Below, one piece after another: positions 8,559 through 18,372 of a stretch of DNA of 44,950 nt. Origin of the DNA: Desulfitobacterium_A sp034927245 (GTDB taxonomy: Bacteria; Bacillota; Desulfitobacteriia; Desulfitobacteriales; Desulfitobacteriaceae); assembly GCF_034927245.1 (NCBI RefSeq), contig NZ_JAYFQK010000067.1, positions 1 to 44,950 on the forward strand. The letters run 5' to 3'. The notes under the pieces were generated by a model. It was not told the origin of the DNA, did no database searches, and worked only from the letters and a program-made list of their open reading frames with translations. The translations under genes and the position numbers were made by a program. How positions within the stretch are numbered: the stretch's first letter is position 1; every line of letters begins with the position of its first letter.

Positions 8559-10760
8559 ATGAACAATAATCTTCAATGTAACCAGTCTCATGAACACAAA
8601 CTCCATCAATTTTTGCGTGAAGGATATTCTGTTTGGGTCTTATACATCGACATTGTTAAATTCCATGAAGTCGAATTTCGCTACGGTTATAAAACCTGCA
8701 ATCGGATACTGGAAATCGTTGAAAAAGAAATAAGTGATTATCTCAAAGAACAAGTGCATCTTTTCAAAACCACACTACTCGAATGCCGAGGCGGGGATGA
8801 CTATGTTGTCTACTTTGTTCCCCACTCTCAAACCTCTTTTGATTTTCAATCATTTATTACTCCCTGGCTGCCTCCTCTTCAGAATCGAATTAACTTAAGA
8901 ACTCAAGAGTTTGTATTAGAAAACATCCATATTCGGATTGGTTTTGTAGAATGTAAACCTCAGGCTTCAAGAAGTGCCGATTATTTGCTTTATAATGCAG
9001 TTAAAGAAGCCTTCCGCTTAAACAAATCCGAACCTGATTCTCAATACTATGAGCGCAAGGATGAAATTCATCAATTATTGACTGACCCTAATAATCATTT
9101 AGCCTCCGCTTATCAACCCATTCTTGACGTTAAACGCGGTGAAATTTTTGGTTTTGAAGCCTTGGCCCGAATGAAAGGCCCTACCTGTTTTCCGGATATC
9201 GCTGACTTTTTCCTCTTCGCAGAAAAAATCGGTGAACTTTATCCGATTGAAACGTTATGCCGGCGAAGTGCAATTTTTAACTCGTCTAAGGTACTGAAAC
9301 CTCGGGAGTTATTATTTTTAAATGTCGATCCCCAAATCCTCACTGACCCGGATTTTGCTTCCGGACAAACGCGCAAACTTCTTGCTCAAAAAAATTTAAA
9401 GCCTTCTGACGTTGTGCTTGAAATTACGGAACGCAGCGCTATTCAAGACTTTCCAACCTTCCGCGAAGCCCTGGAACACTATCGAAATCAAGGCTATCTT
9501 ATCGCACTCGACGATGTCGGAGCCGGCTACTCCTCATTGCAATCAATCGCTGAGCTTCAACCTGATTTTCTAAAGATTGATCGCTCGCTTATTCAATTGA
9601 TTCACACCGATCCGACAAAATGGGCATTGCTCGAAACATTCAGTACGCTCTCTCACCGTATTGGGTGCCGTCTTATTGCAGAGGGTGTTGAAACCGAACC
9701 CGAAATGCAGACAGTTGTTCAATTAGGGGTCGATTTCGTGCAGGGTTATTTCATTGCCCGCCCCTCCTTTGTTCGCAGCGAAGTCAATCCACAAAGTCTT
9801 GAATTAGTCAAAAAGCGCTATAGCATCAACTTCCATGATAACAACACCATCCGGACGTTAGTCGAACCTCTTCCCCTTTTTCGATCGGAAGACTCCGTTC
9901 GCATCGTTGATGAGTATTTTCGGGCACATCCAAACATCTGGTTTATCGGCGTCAGCGAACAGAAACGAATTGTCGGAGTCATTCACCGCGATAAATTCTA
10001 TTCTTCGCTTGGAACGCGCTATGGTGTTAGTCTCTATACAGACCGCCCTATTACTTTGCTCATGGATTCAACCCCTCTTATGCTCGAGGACAATACCCCA
10101 ATTGAAGTCGCTTCAACCCTTGCGATGTCTCGTTCCGATGCCCAGCTTTATGACGGTCTCGTCGTTATCCACCAGCAAATGGCCGTGGGTATGGTTAAAG
10201 TCGCTTCTCTCATAAAGGCCATGGCTGCAACGCAAATCAAGATCGCCCAGGGTGCTAATCCGTTGACCGGATTACCCGGCAATATTGCGATCGAACAAGA
10301 GATGCAAAAACGCATTAACAATAATGTGTCATTTGCTCTCATTTACGCAGACCTCAATCACTTCAAATTGTATAATGATTCTTTCGGATTTCAAAAAGGA
10401 GATATGGTCATCAAAACCTTAGGCGAGATATTGTGCAAGGCAAGCGAAGAGAGTAAAGAATCCACTTTTGTCGGTCATATTGGCGGGGATGACTTCTTAT
10501 TCATTACCCAAAACTCTGATCTTGAAAAACTTTGCAAAGAAATTATTTTTGAATTTATAGCCAAAACTGAGCAAATGGTTGGAGCGGATCAACTAAGTGT
10601 AGCCCTCGCTGTCCTCATTTTGCCAGCAAATCATTCCTTAACCCCCACTCAGATAGCTAAGCATGCCGCTCATCTTAAAAAGGAGACTAAAACAACCCCT
10701 GGCAATGCCTATCGGATTGAAAGGCTCCAAATTCAAAAAAATGAAGAGATTGGTATTTGA
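8559..10760 (+). CDS. Cyclic-di-GMP protein: degenerate GGDEF - EAL - CBS pair - GGDEF
   Basis: A 733-residue cytoplasmic protein with no obvious transmembrane segments. Domain order: N-terminal GGDEF-like domain (1-165) with RGGDDY at 77-82; EAL phosphodiesterase domain (about 175-420); a CBS pair (about 440-570); C-terminal GGDEF domain (about 585-725) with GGDDF at 642-646. The EAL domain keeps the residues needed for c-di-GMP hydrolysis: FEALAR at 199-204, Asn in FLNVDP, EITER, LDDVGAGYSS, KIDRSL, AEGVET and QGYF. The C-terminal site is GG(D/E)(D/E)F-type, so cyclase activity is possible. The CBS pair may sense adenine nucleotides. AGAGG precedes the ATG. Divergent from the phosphate regulator gene. 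Confidence 0.9.
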   Translation: MNNNLQCNQSHEHKLHQFLREGYSVWVLYIDIVKFHEVEFRYGYKTCNRILEIVEKEISDYLKEQVHLFKTTLLECRGGDDYVVYFVPHSQTSFDFQSFITPWLPPLQNRINLRTQEFVLENIHIRIGFVECKPQASRSADYLLYNAVKEAFRLNKSEPDSQYYERKDEIHQLLTDPNNHLASAYQPILDVKRGEIFGFEALARMKGPTCFPDIADFFLFAEKIGELYPIETLCRRSAIFNSSKVLKPRELLFLNVDPQILTDPDFASGQTRKLLAQKNLKPSDVVLEITERSAIQDFPTFREALEHYRNQGYLIALDDVGAGYSSLQSIAELQPDFLKIDRSLIQLIHTDPTKWALLETFSTLSHRIGCRLIAEGVETEPEMQTVVQLGVDFVQGYFIARPSFVRSEVNPQSLELVKKRYSINFHDNNTIRTLVEPLPLFRSEDSVRIVDEYFRAHPNIWFIGVSEQKRIVGVIHRDKFYSSLGTRYGVSLYTDRPITLLMDSTPLMLEDNTPIEVASTLAMSRSDAQLYDGLVVIHQQMAVGMVKVASLIKAMAATQIKIAQGANPLTGLPGNIAIEQEMQKRINNNVSFALIYADLNHFKLYNDSFGFQKGDMVIKTLGEILCKASEESKESTFVGHIGGDDFLFITQNSDLEKLCKEIIFEFIAKTEQMVGADQLSVALAVLILPANHSLTPTQIAKHAAHLKKETKTTPGNAYRIERLQIQKNEEIGI

Positions 10761-10869
10761 TGACTAAGTATACATAATTCATGGAGTTTTCAGTCAAACT
10801 ATCCCAAATATTTTCTTGATTAAAATTATGTGTAAATTTATAATATTAAGTAATTACGAGTTATCCAGG

Positions 10870-10913
10870 GTCAAATTTTACGATTTGACTCTTTTTATAT
10901 ATAATAATATTCT
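10870..10913 (+). terminator. Hairpin after the EAL gene, overlapping a possible promoter for the symporter
   Basis: A GTCAAAT/ATTTGAC stem (10870-10889) is followed by TCTTTTT, as in an intrinsic terminator for the upstream gene. The same bases also contain TTGACT (10885-10890) and, 17 bp on, TATTCT (10908-10913), which could be the symporter promoter. Both readings are compatible. Confidence 0.45.
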
Positions 10914-10971
10914 CGATAATACAGACAAAAAGAAAAAGAAAGAGAAAAAAAATGAGGAGGAAACAATAAAT

Positions 10972-12351
10972 ATGGAGGCATTTCACAATTTTATTCTCTG
11001 GCTTAATACTTACCTCTGGGGCCCCCCAATGCTGGTTTTGCTTTTCGGCACGCACTTATTTCTAACGTTTAGGACCCGCTTTATTCAAAGGTATACTTTT
11101 AAAGCCATTAAACTTTCAGTAACAAAGGATCATTCTGCTGAGGGAGATGTCAGTCAGTTTGGCGCCCTTACAACAGCCTTGGCGGCTACCATTGGTACGG
11201 GAAATATTGTCGGGGTCTCGACCGCGGTTGCTCTCGGCGGTCCCGGTGCTGTACTCTGGTGCTGGCTGACGGGAGTATTCGGTATTGCCACCAAATACTC
11301 GGAAGCTCTCTTAGCTGTAAAATACCGTGTAAAGACTTCTGATGGAACAATGCTCGGCGGGCCAATGTATGCCCTGGAAAATGGTTTAGGTCAAAAATGG
11401 CTCGCAGTCTTATTCGCAATTTTTACATCAATCGCTGCCTTTGGAATCGGGAATACCGTCCAAGCGAATTCAATTTCTTCTATGGTTGATGTAACCTTTC
11501 ATATTTCCCCCTATATCAGTGGCGCCGTAATGGCTGCTCTCACCTTCGCCGTCATCATTGGCGGGGTAAAATCAATTGCTCGAGTCACTGAGAAACTTGT
11601 TCCTTTTATGGCAATTTTCTATGTCGTCGGTTGTGCCATTATCCTAATGATGAATTCTGAATTTGTAGGACCTGCCGTTTCTCTGATCTTCCAATCTGCC
11701 TTTACCCCTCACGCTGCAGGCGGCGGCTTCATTGGCGCAAGTGTTATGATGGCGGCTCGCTACGGTATTGCCCGGGGTCTCTTCTCCAATGAATCCGGAT
11801 TAGGCTCAGCACCCATTGTGGCGGCAGCAGCGCAAACCAGAAATCCTGTTCGCCAAGCTCTTGTCTCATCTACCGGAACGTTCTGGGATACTGTTGTCGT
11901 ATGTGCCATGACAGGTCTTGTTGTCGTCAGCAGCATTTTGAGTAATCCCGCGGCAACAGAAGGATTGTCAGGCGCCGCGCTAACCAATGTTGCCTTTGCA
12001 CAAATCCCCATAGTCGGTCCAATCGTCCTTACTGTCGGACTTTTAACCTTTGTTTTTTCGACGATTCTCGGCTGGTCATACTATGGTGAACGGGCGGTTG
12101 AATACCTGTTTGGCAAAAAAGGTATTAAGCCTTACCGTTTTCTCTGGGTTGCCGCCGTATTTGTCGGCTCCATTATAGGGCTTCCTTTGGTTTGGGATAT
12201 GGCAGATGCCTTCAACGCTATGATGGCCCTTCCGAATTTGGTTGCCCTGCTCCTGCTCAGTCCTGTCATCGTATCCGAAACGAAAAAATATCTATGGGAA
12301 GATCGATTGGATGAGATTAGCACCGAGCCCATCCCCATCGTCGGCAAGTAA
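10972..12351 (+). CDS. Sodium:alanine (AGCS family) symporter
   Basis: A 459-residue secondary transporter with 10 to 11 transmembrane segments that imports alanine or glycine with sodium. AGCS family signatures are present: GTGNIVGVSTAVALGGPGAVLW, the amphipathic KYRVKTSDGTMLGGPMYALE loop, SNESGLGSAPIVAAAA, and GWSYYGERAVEYLFG. The true start is the ATG at 10972, preceded by AGGAGG; the upstream in-frame codons from 10816 are lysine-rich leader translated by chance. Apparently monocistronic. Substrate preference between alanine and glycine cannot be told from sequence. Confidence 0.92.
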   Translation: MEAFHNFILWLNTYLWGPPMLVLLFGTHLFLTFRTRFIQRYTFKAIKLSVTKDHSAEGDVSQFGALTTALAATIGTGNIVGVSTAVALGGPGAVLWCWLTGVFGIATKYSEALLAVKYRVKTSDGTMLGGPMYALENGLGQKWLAVLFAIFTSIAAFGIGNTVQANSISSMVDVTFHISPYISGAVMAALTFAVIIGGVKSIARVTEKLVPFMAIFYVVGCAIILMMNSEFVGPAVSLIFQSAFTPHAAGGGFIGASVMMAARYGIARGLFSNESGLGSAPIVAAAAQTRNPVRQALVSSTGTFWDTVVVCAMTGLVVVSSILSNPAATEGLSGAALTNVAFAQIPIVGPIVLTVGLLTFVFSTILGWSYYGERAVEYLFGKKGIKPYRFLWVAAVFVGSIIGLPLVWDMADAFNAMMALPNLVALLLLSPVIVSETKKYLWEDRLDEISTEPIPIVGK

Positions 12352-12421
12352 AAATAAAATGAATTTTTAACTTAAGTACCAATAATAAAAAATACCCAAT
12401 ATAATATCCAATAAAAAATGG

Positions 12422-12520
12422 CGGGGCTGTCGCAAAACAGCCCCGTTTCCGTGCGCCCATAATTATGGACTATTGCCAAAGACCCAAAACTACACGACCA
12501 TAGGTTTTGCGACAGCTCCG
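12422..12520. repeat. 99-bp element with 17-bp inverted terminal repeats (MITE-like)
   Basis: CGGGGCTGTCGCAAAAC at the left end is the reverse complement of GTTTTGCGACAGCTCCG at the right end, with one mismatch. The left arm also forms its own tight hairpin (GGGGCTGT/ACAGCCCC, then GTTT), which may terminate the symporter transcript. Termini of this kind occur on transposable elements, but there is no coding capacity and no clear target duplication. The gap between the symporter and sbcD (12352-12656) otherwise contains only the sbcDC promoter. Confidence 0.5.
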
Positions 12521-12576
12521 TTTCTTATGTCGGTTAAAGAAAAGAACCCTAAAGTATCAAAGGGGATAACAAAATT

Positions 12577-12604
12577 TTGACGAAATGTTATGGTAGAGTA
12601 TAAG
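12577..12604 (+). promoter_or_regulatory. Promoter of sbcDC
   Basis: TTGACG (12577-12582), a 16-bp spacer and TATAAG (12599-12604) form a sigma-A type promoter 53 bp before the sbcD start. Confidence 0.55.
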
Positions 12605-12656
12605 CACACAGCTTCTAAAACATTAAACATTACTCTTGATTAAGGAGGCCCAAAAC

Positions 12657-13811
12657 TTGCGATTCCTTCATACCTCTGACTGGCATCTCGGTCGGATTTT
12701 TCATGGCATCCATTTAACGGATGACCAAGCTTTTTTATTAAACCAATTTATTGACCTGATCCGTGACAGCAAACCCCAAGCCGTAGTGATCGCCGGTGAC
12801 ATCTATGATCGTGCTGTTCCTCCTACCGAAGCAGTGGAACTCTTAAATGAGACGCTCTCCCGGATTATCCTTGATTGCCAAACACCTGTCATCCTGATTG
12901 CCGGAAACCATGACAGCCCGGAACGTATAGGCTTTGGCAATAAACTTCTTGCCCGGGAGGGATTGCATGTATTCGGACCGCTCACAGGTAAACCCAGAAC
13001 CATCGTGCTCGAAGATGAATATGGTCCGGTTCATTTCGTTCCCCTGACCTATGCGGAGCCGTCGATCGTCAGAGAACGTCTTCAGGAACCTGAAGCTCTC
13101 GACCATGAGCATGCCTTAAATATCATGATTAACCATGCTTTAAGTCAAATTCCACCCTCCGCTCGTAAAGTGGCCATTGCCCATGCTTTCCTGAGCGGGG
13201 GCTCAGTCAGTGATTCGGAAAGACCGCTTTCCGTCGGCGGCAGTGGCATGGTTAGTGCTGATCTGTTTAAACCCTTTAATTACACTGCCTTAGGTCACTT
13301 ACATCATTCCCAAAAGGTCGGTAATGACTCTATCCGCTACCCCGGATCGCTTTTCAAATATTCCTTTTCCGAAGCTAATCAAACGAAAGGCATCAATCTT
13401 GTTGAACTGGATGCTCAAGGGCAAGCTCGCATCGAGAATATTCCCCTAATGCCCCACCGGGACGTCCGGATTCTTGAAGGATACTTTAAGGAAATCCTCG
13501 AACACGCGGACTCATTCGGAAATCGAGGGGATTATCTGCAGATCGTACTTAAAGATACCGATCCTATACTGGACCCGATCGGACAGTTGCGCAATGTCTT
13601 TCCGAATGTCTTAGCTATTGAGCGGCCTAACATTACCAATAAAGGCAATCTGCTCGGATTGAAAGCTGATCATCGTAAATTGACAGAGAAAGCACTATTC
13701 GCCTCTTTTTTTGAACAGATGACCGGACAAACTATAAATCCTGAGCAGGAAAGGGAATTAACGGATGTGCTCGAAGAAACCTTCCGCGAATTACGGGAGG
13801 TCACCGTATGA
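12657..13811 (+). CDS. sbcD: Exonuclease subunit SbcD (Mre11-like)
   Basis: Nuclease subunit of the SbcCD complex, which processes hairpins and blocked DNA ends. The five calcineurin-type phosphoesterase motifs are in order: TSDWHLG, GDIYDR, GNHDSPER, HAF and GHLHH. I choose TTG at 12657 as the start because AAGGAGG lies eight bases upstream and the mature N-terminus then reads MRFLHTSDWHLG, the usual SbcD beginning. The frame can be extended to 12636 but then includes the ribosome site. Stop overlaps the sbcC start by 4 bp. Confidence 0.96.
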   Translation: MRFLHTSDWHLGRIFHGIHLTDDQAFLLNQFIDLIRDSKPQAVVIAGDIYDRAVPPTEAVELLNETLSRIILDCQTPVILIAGNHDSPERIGFGNKLLAREGLHVFGPLTGKPRTIVLEDEYGPVHFVPLTYAEPSIVRERLQEPEALDHEHALNIMINHALSQIPPSARKVAIAHAFLSGGSVSDSERPLSVGGSGMVSADLFKPFNYTALGHLHHSQKVGNDSIRYPGSLFKYSFSEANQTKGINLVELDAQGQARIENIPLMPHRDVRILEGYFKEILEHADSFGNRGDYLQIVLKDTDPILDPIGQLRNVFPNVLAIERPNITNKGNLLGLKADHRKLTEKALFASFFEQMTGQTINPEQERELTDVLEETFRELREVTV

Positions 13812-16800
13812 AACCTTTAGTTTTAACCATGGCGGCCTTTGGTCCCTATGCCCATCAGCAAACTTTAGATTTTGCCGAATTAAAGGGACGCTCTTTCTTT
13901 CTGATTACCGGGCCGACAGGTTCCGGAAAAACCTCCATTCTGGACGCGATTTGTTTTGCGCTTTATGGAACGATGAGCGGAAGCTCCCGCACCGGCAAAT
14001 CCATGCGCAGCGATTATGCTGATCTCACCGTCCAGACCGAAGTCGAATTTGAATTTGCCATCGGCGAAAAGCAATATAAGGTTCATCGTTGGCCGGAACA
14101 GGAACGTCTCAGCAAACGCGGAGGAGGCACAACCAATTCCCCGGCCAAAGCCGAGCTTTTTATCCTCGCTGAGGACGGAAACTATGAGTTAATCGCTAGT
14201 TCATGGCGAGAGGTCACTGAAAAAGTAGAAGCGCTCCTTGGCTTCAAGAGTGAACAATTCCGTCAGGTTGTTCTCCTGCCTCAAGGGGAATTTCGCAAGC
14301 TCTTAACAGCATCCTCCGATGAGCGGGAAGTTATTATGCAAACCCTTTTCAAAACCGATATATATCGTTTAATCGAAGATAAACTCAAAACCAAGGCCAA
14401 AGAATTGACCCAGCTTCATAAAGAGCTCCTTCATGATCAGGAGATGATTCTCCAGGAAGCTGAAGTTGCGAATTTAAATGACTTGGAAAAAGAGTTAGGG
14501 CTAATTCGTCAAGATGAAACTCAATCTAAAAAACATGTGGAAGAATCGGATTTAAAACTCAAAAATGCTCAAGCCGAAATTACCACAGCTGCTCAAGCAG
14601 AAGACCAATGGAAAGAGCGTGAGGCTGCAGAAAAAGAACTTAATGAACTCGCCGCGAAAACTCCCCTCGTGGATCAATTTCGCCGGGAACTTACAAGTGC
14701 CCTTGCCGCAGCTGCTTTGACAGATACGGAAGCACAGCTCTCCCAACAACTCCACGATGTCGCACATCTCGAAACGCAGTTAAATATTCAGGAGAAAGCG
14801 CTGCAATCCGGCAAGCAGGAGTTTGAAATATCCCAGAAAAACTTAGAAATTCAAAAAAACAGAGCACCGGAGCGTGAAAAGGCCGCAGCCGAAATTCATC
14901 GTCTGCAGCAACTCTCGGGAACGGTCCAAGCCCTTGCCTTAGCCCGCAAGGAAGCCCTTGAAGCTCAAAATACCGCTCATTTAGCTTTTGAACGTAAAAA
15001 CCGTTCTCAGCTTCAACTCGAAGAAGCTCAAAAAAACCATCAAGCAAAAACGGAAAAAGCCCAAGCTCTTCTTCTGCTATCCAGTGAAGCCCAAAGTCGT
15101 CGTCTGCAGTTAGAAAAGCTCCAATCTTTTCTTGAAAAACGCCAAAGTTTAGAAAGTGAAAAGAAAACGCTTCTGAGCGCTGAGCGTCATTTATCTGCGA
15201 CACAGCGCAAGTTAGAACAGTCGGAGGAGCAGCTTAAAGAGCTAAAGCAAGTCTATGCTGCCCTTCAACAAGCTTGGTTCAACGGACAAGCCGGAGCCAT
15301 GGCCTCTCAATTGACCGAAGGAACACCTTGCCCTGTTTGCGGTTCTATCCATCATCCTCAACTTGCCGCATTTGTTTCGGAAACGCCTGATGAAACGACA
15401 CTCAAACGAAAGAACTCAGAACTTGAACAGGCTGAAACCAATGTCAAACTTCTTCAAACCGCCTATCACCGTGAATTAAATGAGCGCGATCTCACCGCCC
15501 AAAAAATCCAAAACTTAAGTGATGAGCTCGAAAACTATGCTCAGGTAGAGCTTCTCACCTTAAAGACTGAACTTGAACACGCCCGTTTAGCTTATCAGGA
15601 AGCCCTCAAGGCAGCCCAACAACACGAAACGCTCCGCCAAGAACTATCTCTCTGGGCTGAAAAACAAACACAATCAGAGCGCGAGGCGGAAGATTATGCC
15701 AAGGCTTGGGAATCCGCAAATTCAGCCTCGCAAAAAGCTCAAGCCATCTTAGAAGAACGGCAAACCAGCATTCCCGCCGAACTTCGAGATCCATCGGCCC
15801 TTCAAAAGGCTTTGCAGGCGGCTCAAGCTCTTCAGTCCCAGCTAAACTCCGAATGGGAAAATGCCCAAAAAGATGAATTGCGTCTGGGCCAAACCCTGAC
15901 CAAGCTTCAAGCCGACAATGATAATATTTCAGCCAACCTGAAGCAAGCTCGGCAACGCTTAGCGCAAAGGCAAGAGGATTTCGACAGCAGACTTAAATCC
16001 TCCGGCTTTTCAACCCATGAAGAATACAATCACGCAAAATGGCCGCCTGAACGAATAAAAAAAGTACAGGAACACATAAAAGACTTTGAGCTCAACTTAA
16101 GCGCAGCTGAGCAACGCGTAGAGCGGAGCAAAGAAAAGACAGAGACCCTCCCCCGCCCGGATTTAGGAAAACTTCAGCAATCAGCCGCCGCGCTTCGTCA
16201 GGAATACGAAGCTGCAGTTCGTCACCATTCGGATCTTCTCCATACAATGGATCTTAAAAAGCGTTGGCTTGACCGTTTGAAGGAGATCAATGAAAAAGGC
16301 GAAAAACTTGCTTCGCGCTATGCCGTTATTGGCCGACTTTCTGAAGTCGCTAACGGTCAAAATGATTATCGGCTTACGCTCCAACGCTTTGTCTTGGGCA
16401 CATTGCTGGATGATGTCGCCTTAGCCGCCAATGAACGGCTGAAAACCATGAGCAAAGGACGCTATTATCTTCAACGCACGATGGACCGCACCCGTAAAAA
16501 TTCAGCCGGCGGTCTTGATCTGGAAGTTTTTGATAACTATACCGGCTTTGCCCGAGGTGTCGGAACCCTTTCCGGTGGGGAAACCTTCCTCGCTTCTCTC
16601 TCCTTAGCCCTTGGTTTGGTCGATGTTGTCCAGTCTTATGCCGGAGGTATTCATCTTGATACCCTCTTTGTCGATGAAGGCTTTGGCACTTTAGATCCTG
16701 AGTCTCTCGATGTTGCCATTAAAGCCCTTCTCGACTTGCAGCAAGGAGGCCGCTTAGTCGGAATCATCTCTCACGTACCCGAATTAAAAGAAAGAATTGA

Positions 16801-16861
16801 CGCCCGTCTCGAAGTCACACCCACTTTAAAAGGAAGCGTAGCTGCCTTTAAGGTTGGGTAG
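13808..16861 (+). CDS. sbcC: Exonuclease subunit SbcC (Rad50-like ATPase)
   Basis: A 1017-residue SMC-like ATPase partner of SbcD. Walker A GPTGSGKT is at residues 35-42. Two long, Glu/Gln/Ala-rich coiled-coil arms (about 180-490 and 530-840) flank the zinc hook CPVC at 508-511, where dimer partners join. The ABC signature LSGGE is at about 921-925 and Walker B LFVDEGFGTLD has its catalytic Asp-Glu at 956-957. Translationally coupled to sbcD by ATGA overlap. Confidence 0.97.
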   Translation: MKPLVLTMAAFGPYAHQQTLDFAELKGRSFFLITGPTGSGKTSILDAICFALYGTMSGSSRTGKSMRSDYADLTVQTEVEFEFAIGEKQYKVHRWPEQERLSKRGGGTTNSPAKAELFILAEDGNYELIASSWREVTEKVEALLGFKSEQFRQVVLLPQGEFRKLLTASSDEREVIMQTLFKTDIYRLIEDKLKTKAKELTQLHKELLHDQEMILQEAEVANLNDLEKELGLIRQDETQSKKHVEESDLKLKNAQAEITTAAQAEDQWKEREAAEKELNELAAKTPLVDQFRRELTSALAAAALTDTEAQLSQQLHDVAHLETQLNIQEKALQSGKQEFEISQKNLEIQKNRAPEREKAAAEIHRLQQLSGTVQALALARKEALEAQNTAHLAFERKNRSQLQLEEAQKNHQAKTEKAQALLLLSSEAQSRRLQLEKLQSFLEKRQSLESEKKTLLSAERHLSATQRKLEQSEEQLKELKQVYAALQQAWFNGQAGAMASQLTEGTPCPVCGSIHHPQLAAFVSETPDETTLKRKNSELEQAETNVKLLQTAYHRELNERDLTAQKIQNLSDELENYAQVELLTLKTELEHARLAYQEALKAAQQHETLRQELSLWAEKQTQSEREAEDYAKAWESANSASQKAQAILEERQTSIPAELRDPSALQKALQAAQALQSQLNSEWENAQKDELRLGQTLTKLQADNDNISANLKQARQRLAQRQEDFDSRLKSSGFSTHEEYNHAKWPPERIKKVQEHIKDFELNLSAAEQRVERSKEKTETLPRPDLGKLQQSAAALRQEYEAAVRHHSDLLHTMDLKKRWLDRLKEINEKGEKLASRYAVIGRLSEVANGQNDYRLTLQRFVLGTLLDDVALAANERLKTMSKGRYYLQRTMDRTRKNSAGGLDLEVFDNYTGFARGVGTLSGGETFLASLSLALGLVDVVQSYAGGIHLDTLFVDEGFGTLDPESLDVAIKALLDLQQGGRLVGIISHVPELKERIDARLEVTPTLKGSVAAFKVG

Positions 16862-16894
16862 TCATCGGATTAGAAAATAAGTCATATTTAATAA

Positions 16895-16945
16895 AAAATG
16901 CCTTAAGAAATTCCCTTTACGGGTTTTCTTAAGGCATTTTGCTTT
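16895..16945. terminator. Bidirectional terminator between sbcC and the flavodiiron gene
   Basis: A 16-bp stem (AAAATGCCTTAAGAAA pairing with TTTTCTTAAGGCATTTT) lies between two convergent genes. T-rich tracts are present on both sides. Confidence 0.8.
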
Positions 16946-16957
16946 AACATACTGTAA

Positions 16958-18145
16958 TTAGAATGCTCCGATCACTCGTTTTCCAAATTCTCTGCATTGG
17001 CTCAAACCTTCTTCATCAGGAGACCAGAGCATCCGGAGTCCCGGATCAACAACTTCGAACCCCGCTTTTTGGAGTTCCTCAGATAATAATTTCGTATTTT
17101 CGCCGCTCCAACCATAACTTCCGAAGGAACTGGCTTTTTTCTTTTTAAATTTCATTCCCCTTATTTCTTCTAAAATTCCCGCCATCGAAGAGAGAATTCC
17201 ATTATTAACCGTAGGTGAACCCACAATGATTCCTTTGGAGCGGAAAGCCTCGGCAACAATTTCCGTCTTATCCGAACGCGCTGCATTAAAGAGTTTTACC
17301 GTTAAATTAGGATCAGCTTCTCTGATCCCGGCGGCTATTTCTTCTGCCATTCTCCGCGTTGTATTCCACATCGTATCATAAATAATGGTAACTTGGTTTT
17401 CCTGATAGTCTGTCGCCCACTCCATATACTTCTTTACAATTTGCATAGGGTTATCACGCCAGATGACACCATGGCTTGGACAGATCATTTCAATGGGTAA
17501 AGCCAGTTTTTCCAGCTCGTTAATTTTCCCGACAACCATTTTGCTAAAAGGCGACAAAATGTTGGCATAATATTTCATTGCCTCAGTGGCAATTTCATCC
17601 TGATCGGCCAAATCATTATACATATGTTCGGAAGCATAATGCTGTCCAAAAGCATCCGTACTGAACAGGATATTATCGCCGGAGAGATAAGAAAACATGG
17701 TGTCCGGCCAATGAAGCATTTTTGCTTCTATAAATGTAATTTCCCGCTGTCCGATATTTAAACGGTCACCGGTTTTCACTTCTACAAAATTCCAATCCTG
17801 GTGATAGTGGCCTTGAATAATCTTTTTACCGCTGGCCGTACAATAAATCGGTGTATTCGGAATCTCTTGCATTAGGTAGGGAAGAGCACCGCTGTGATCG
17901 ACTTCCGAATGATCCATGATAATATAATCAATCTTGTTTAAATCGATTTCCCGTTTTAGCTTGTCAACAAATTCTTGACCAAAGGGTTTCCAAACCGTAT
18001 CAATAAGAACGGTTTTTTCATCCCTGATCAAATAAGAATTGTACGATGACCCCTTTTGTGTTGAATACTCTTCCCCGTGAAATTTCCGCAGCTCCCAGTC
18101 AATCTTGCCTACATAGGTAATGTGATCATTAATTTTAAAACTCAC
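16958..18145 (-). CDS. Flavodiiron protein (A-type flavoprotein, O2/NO reductase)
   Basis: Cytoplasmic scavenging enzyme that reduces O2 to water or NO to N2O. The N-terminal metallo-beta-lactamase-like domain (about 1-245) shows the diiron ligands HSEVDH (H79, E81, D83, H84), the His of LHWPDTMFSY, the Asp of FSTDAF and the His of CPSHGVIWR. The C-terminal flavodoxin domain carries IIYDTMWNTTRRMA and GSPTVNNG (FMN site). No rubredoxin domain is fused, so the electron donor is separate. GTG at 18145 is taken as the start: GGAGGGG precedes it by eight bases, whereas the ATG at 18172 lies before that site. It stands alone, facing sbcC. Confidence 0.94.
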   Translation of the reverse strand: MSFKINDHITYVGKIDWELRKFHGEEYSTQKGSSYNSYLIRDEKTVLIDTVWKPFGQEFVDKLKREIDLNKIDYIIMDHSEVDHSGALPYLMQEIPNTPIYCTASGKKIIQGHYHQDWNFVEVKTGDRLNIGQREITFIEAKMLHWPDTMFSYLSGDNILFSTDAFGQHYASEHMYNDLADQDEIATEAMKYYANILSPFSKMVVGKINELEKLALPIEMICPSHGVIWRDNPMQIVKKYMEWATDYQENQVTIIYDTMWNTTRRMAEEIAAGIREADPNLTVKLFNAARSDKTEIVAEAFRSKGIIVGSPTVNNGILSSMAGILEEIRGMKFKKKKASSFGSYGWSGENTKLLSEELQKAGFEVVDPGLRMLWSPDEEGLSQCREFGKRVIGAF

Positions 18146-18277
18146 TTCTACAACCCCTCCTTGAACATGCAATCACGGATTTAATAATTTGTTCTGCCAA
18201 ACACAATTCTACGAGTAGTTGCTTTTCTCCTTCATAATTTGGCTAATTTTAAACTTCTTATGCCCCATTAGAATAAA

Positions 18278-18322
18278 GAAAACCCCAGAATGTTTCTTAT
18301 CGAAAAATCTGGGGTTTTTTAC
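18278..18322. terminator. Terminator of the microcompartment operon
   Basis: CCCCAGA (18283-18289) pairs with TCTGGGG (18308-18314), with A/T extensions. On the minus strand GGGGTTTTCTTT follows the stem, after the last shell-protein gene. On the plus strand the stem is followed by TTTTTT. The rest of the gap to the flavodiiron gene shows no gene. Confidence 0.75.
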
Positions 18323-18372
18323 GTAAATCAATTATGATAATTTGATTATTGGAAATAAGGTGTGAACGGGAA

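Noticed and set aside
10816..10971. 52-residue N-terminal extension of the alanine symporter
   Set aside because: Lys-rich, not part of the AGCS family, and it contains the AGGAGG site of the ATG at 10972.
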